The notes under the pieces: model-generated
Databases searched by the model: none
Seen by the model: the letters and a program-made list of their open reading frames with translations, nothing else
What the model was told of the DNA's origin: nothing
Shown here: in pieces, positions 7,076 through 8,238 of the stretch
Position numbering within the stretch: position 1 is the first letter of the stretch
Layout of the letters: every line of letters starts with the position of its first letter
NCBI GenBank assembly: GCA_002710765.1
Contig: PALK01000004.1
Location: forward strand, 23,503 to 31,740
DNA from: Rickettsiales bacterium
GTDB taxonomy: Bacteria; Pseudomonadota; Alphaproteobacteria; Methylaequorales; Methylaequoraceae
Direction: 5' to 3'
DNA length: 8,238 nucleotides
Translations under genes and position numbers: made by a program

Positions 7076-8238
7076 ATGAAAAAAAAAATTAATCCATTAT
7101 GGGGTGGTCGGTTTAAAAAAAAATCATCTGCACTACTTCAAAAAATTAATAATTCAATCTCTTTTGATTATAGACTGGCCAATCAAGATTTAAAAGTTTC
7201 TCAAATATATTGTGATGCATTATATGAGGCTAATATAATTTCATCCAAAGATAAAGATAAAATTAAAAAGGGTTTGAATGAAATTTCTAAAGAAATAATT
7301 TCTGGAGTATTTGTTTTTAATGAAGATTACGAGGATATTCATATGAACATTGAAATGGCTTTAAAAGAAAAAATTGGTGACGTAGCAGGAAAAATCCATA
7401 CGGGTAGATCAAGAAATGATCAGGTGGCAACTGACATTAAAATGTGGATTATAGAAAAGGGTAATTTTTTGTATAATTTGATAAATCAACTTCAGATTAT
7501 ATTGTTAAAAAATGCTGATGAAAATATAGAGACAATAATGCCAGGATTCACTCATTTGCAAAATGCACAACCCATTTCTTTAGGTCATTATTTTATGGCT
7601 TTTTTTGAAATGTTTGAAAGAGATAAGAATAGAATGAAGGATATGATTGAAAGAATGAATGACTGTCCATTGGGCTCTGGAGCTCTTGCAGGTACTAATT
7701 TTAACAGAATAGATCGAAAATTGTTAGCTAAAGGGCTTGGATTTAAAAGAGCATCAGAAAATTCTCTTGATAGTGTTGCAGATAGAGATTTTGCAATAGA
7801 ATTTTTGTCTAACATATCAATAATTAGTATGCATTTTTCAAGAATTTGTGAAGATTTAATAATTTGGTGTTCTAGTGAATTTTCATTTATTAAATTTTCT
7901 GATTCGTTTTGTACAGGTTCATCAATAATGCCTCAAAAAAAGAATCCTGATGCAGCAGAATTAGTAAGATCAAAGACTTCAAGAATTTATGGTAATTTAA
8001 TTTCCTTACTTACTACTTTAAAAGGATTACCGATGACTTATAGTAAAGATCTTCAAGAAGATAAGGAACCAGTTTTTGATTCTTTTGATACTATTGAGTT
8101 AGTTATTGTTGTAATGACAGAAATGCTTAGTGAGTTAAAGATTAATAAAGAAAATATGCGAAATTCAGTAAAACTAGGTTTTTCAACTGCAACTGATCTT
8201 GCAGATTGGATAGTTGAAAATGTTGGTATACCTTTTAG
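7076..8238 (+). CDS. argH: Argininosuccinate lyase (cut by right window edge)
   Basis: Cleaves argininosuccinate to arginine and fumarate, the last step of arginine synthesis. 387 complete codons from the ATG at 7076 plus 2 nt; full-length enzymes are about 460 aa, so roughly the last 70 residues are outside. Fumarase/aspartase superfamily marks: LWGGRF (8-13), EDIHMNIEMAL (86-96), GKIHTGRSRNDQVATD (105-120), MPGFTHLQNAQPISLGH (155-171), CPLGSGALAGT (197-207) and the superfamily signature GSSIMPQKKNPD (281-292), then LPMTYSKDLQEDKEP. His160 and Ser282/283 match the catalytic His162 and Ser283 of the duck enzyme and delta-crystallin. The reading frame is intact. Ten A follow the ATG (7079-7088) and nine more lie at 7115-7123, giving a lysine-rich N-terminus; there is no Shine-Dalgarno site. 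Confidence 0.96.
   Translation, partial: MKKKINPLWGGRFKKKSSALLQKINNSISFDYRLANQDLKVSQIYCDALYEANIISSKDKDKIKKGLNEISKEIISGVFVFNEDYEDIHMNIEMALKEKIGDVAGKIHTGRSRNDQVATDIKMWIIEKGNFLYNLINQLQIILLKNADENIETIMPGFTHLQNAQPISLGHYFMAFFEMFERDKNRMKDMIERMNDCPLGSGALAGTNFNRIDRKLLAKGLGFKRASENSLDSVADRDFAIEFLSNISIISMHFSRICEDLIIWCSSEFSFIKFSDSFCTGSSIMPQKKNPDAAELVRSKTSRIYGNLISLLTTLKGLPMTYSKDLQEDKEPVFDSFDTIELVIVVMTEMLSELKINKENMRNSVKLGFSTATDLADWIVENVGIPF

Overview
The window is very AT-rich (I estimate roughly 30% GC by eye) and densely coded: nine genes, no gap above 126 bp, no RNA gene, mobile element or repeat array. The gene set (alphaproteobacterial-type crotonyl-CoA carboxylase/reductase, ethylmalonyl-CoA mutase, methylsuccinyl-CoA dehydrogenase, PduO-type adenosyltransferase, EtfBA, TlpA next to argH) points to an alphaproteobacterium. 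The low GC, short spacers and near absence of Shine-Dalgarno sites suggest a streamlined, probably marine free-living lineage. I cannot name the clade from sequence alone.

Left part (1-4076): a divergent pair, ethylmalonyl-CoA mutase (ecm, leftward, cut by the window edge) and crotonyl-CoA carboxylase/reductase (ccr, rightward), shares a 126-bp spacer. It is followed rightward by methylsuccinyl-CoA dehydrogenase (mcd). These are three consecutive-step enzymes of the ethylmalonyl-CoA pathway, which assimilates acetyl-CoA without isocitrate lyase: crotonyl-CoA + CO2 to ethylmalonyl-CoA (Ccr), to methylsuccinyl-CoA (Ecm, B12-dependent), to mesaconyl-CoA (Mcd, FAD-dependent). The spacer carries two identical, oppositely oriented TGATATAAA boxes that read as extended -10 promoters, one for each gene.

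Middle (4082-6550): a tightly packed run on the same strand as ccr-mcd: a 68-aa two-helix membrane protein resembling the HIG1 family, a PduO-type cob(I)alamin adenosyltransferase, and both subunits of the electron transfer flavoprotein (EtfB, EtfA). Gaps are 5, 8, 3 and 1 nt. They fit the pathway: the adenosyltransferase makes the cofactor Ecm needs, and ETF takes the electrons that Mcd releases. Five of the six rightward genes from ccr to etfA are readable as one pathway with its cofactor and electron supply; the small membrane protein is the one without a clear role.

Right part (6545-8238): a leftward, exported TlpA-like thiol-disulfide oxidoreductase whose end overlaps the end of etfA by 6 nt, and a rightward argininosuccinate lyase (argH), cut by the window edge, starting only 21 bp from the tlpA start. 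This belongs to an unrelated, ordinary alphaproteobacterial arrangement.

No wholly new system is evident. The points most worth a second look are the matched divergent promoters, the HIG1-like protein embedded in the pathway cluster, and the fusion of the ethylmalonyl-CoA and adenosyltransferase/ETF clusters.
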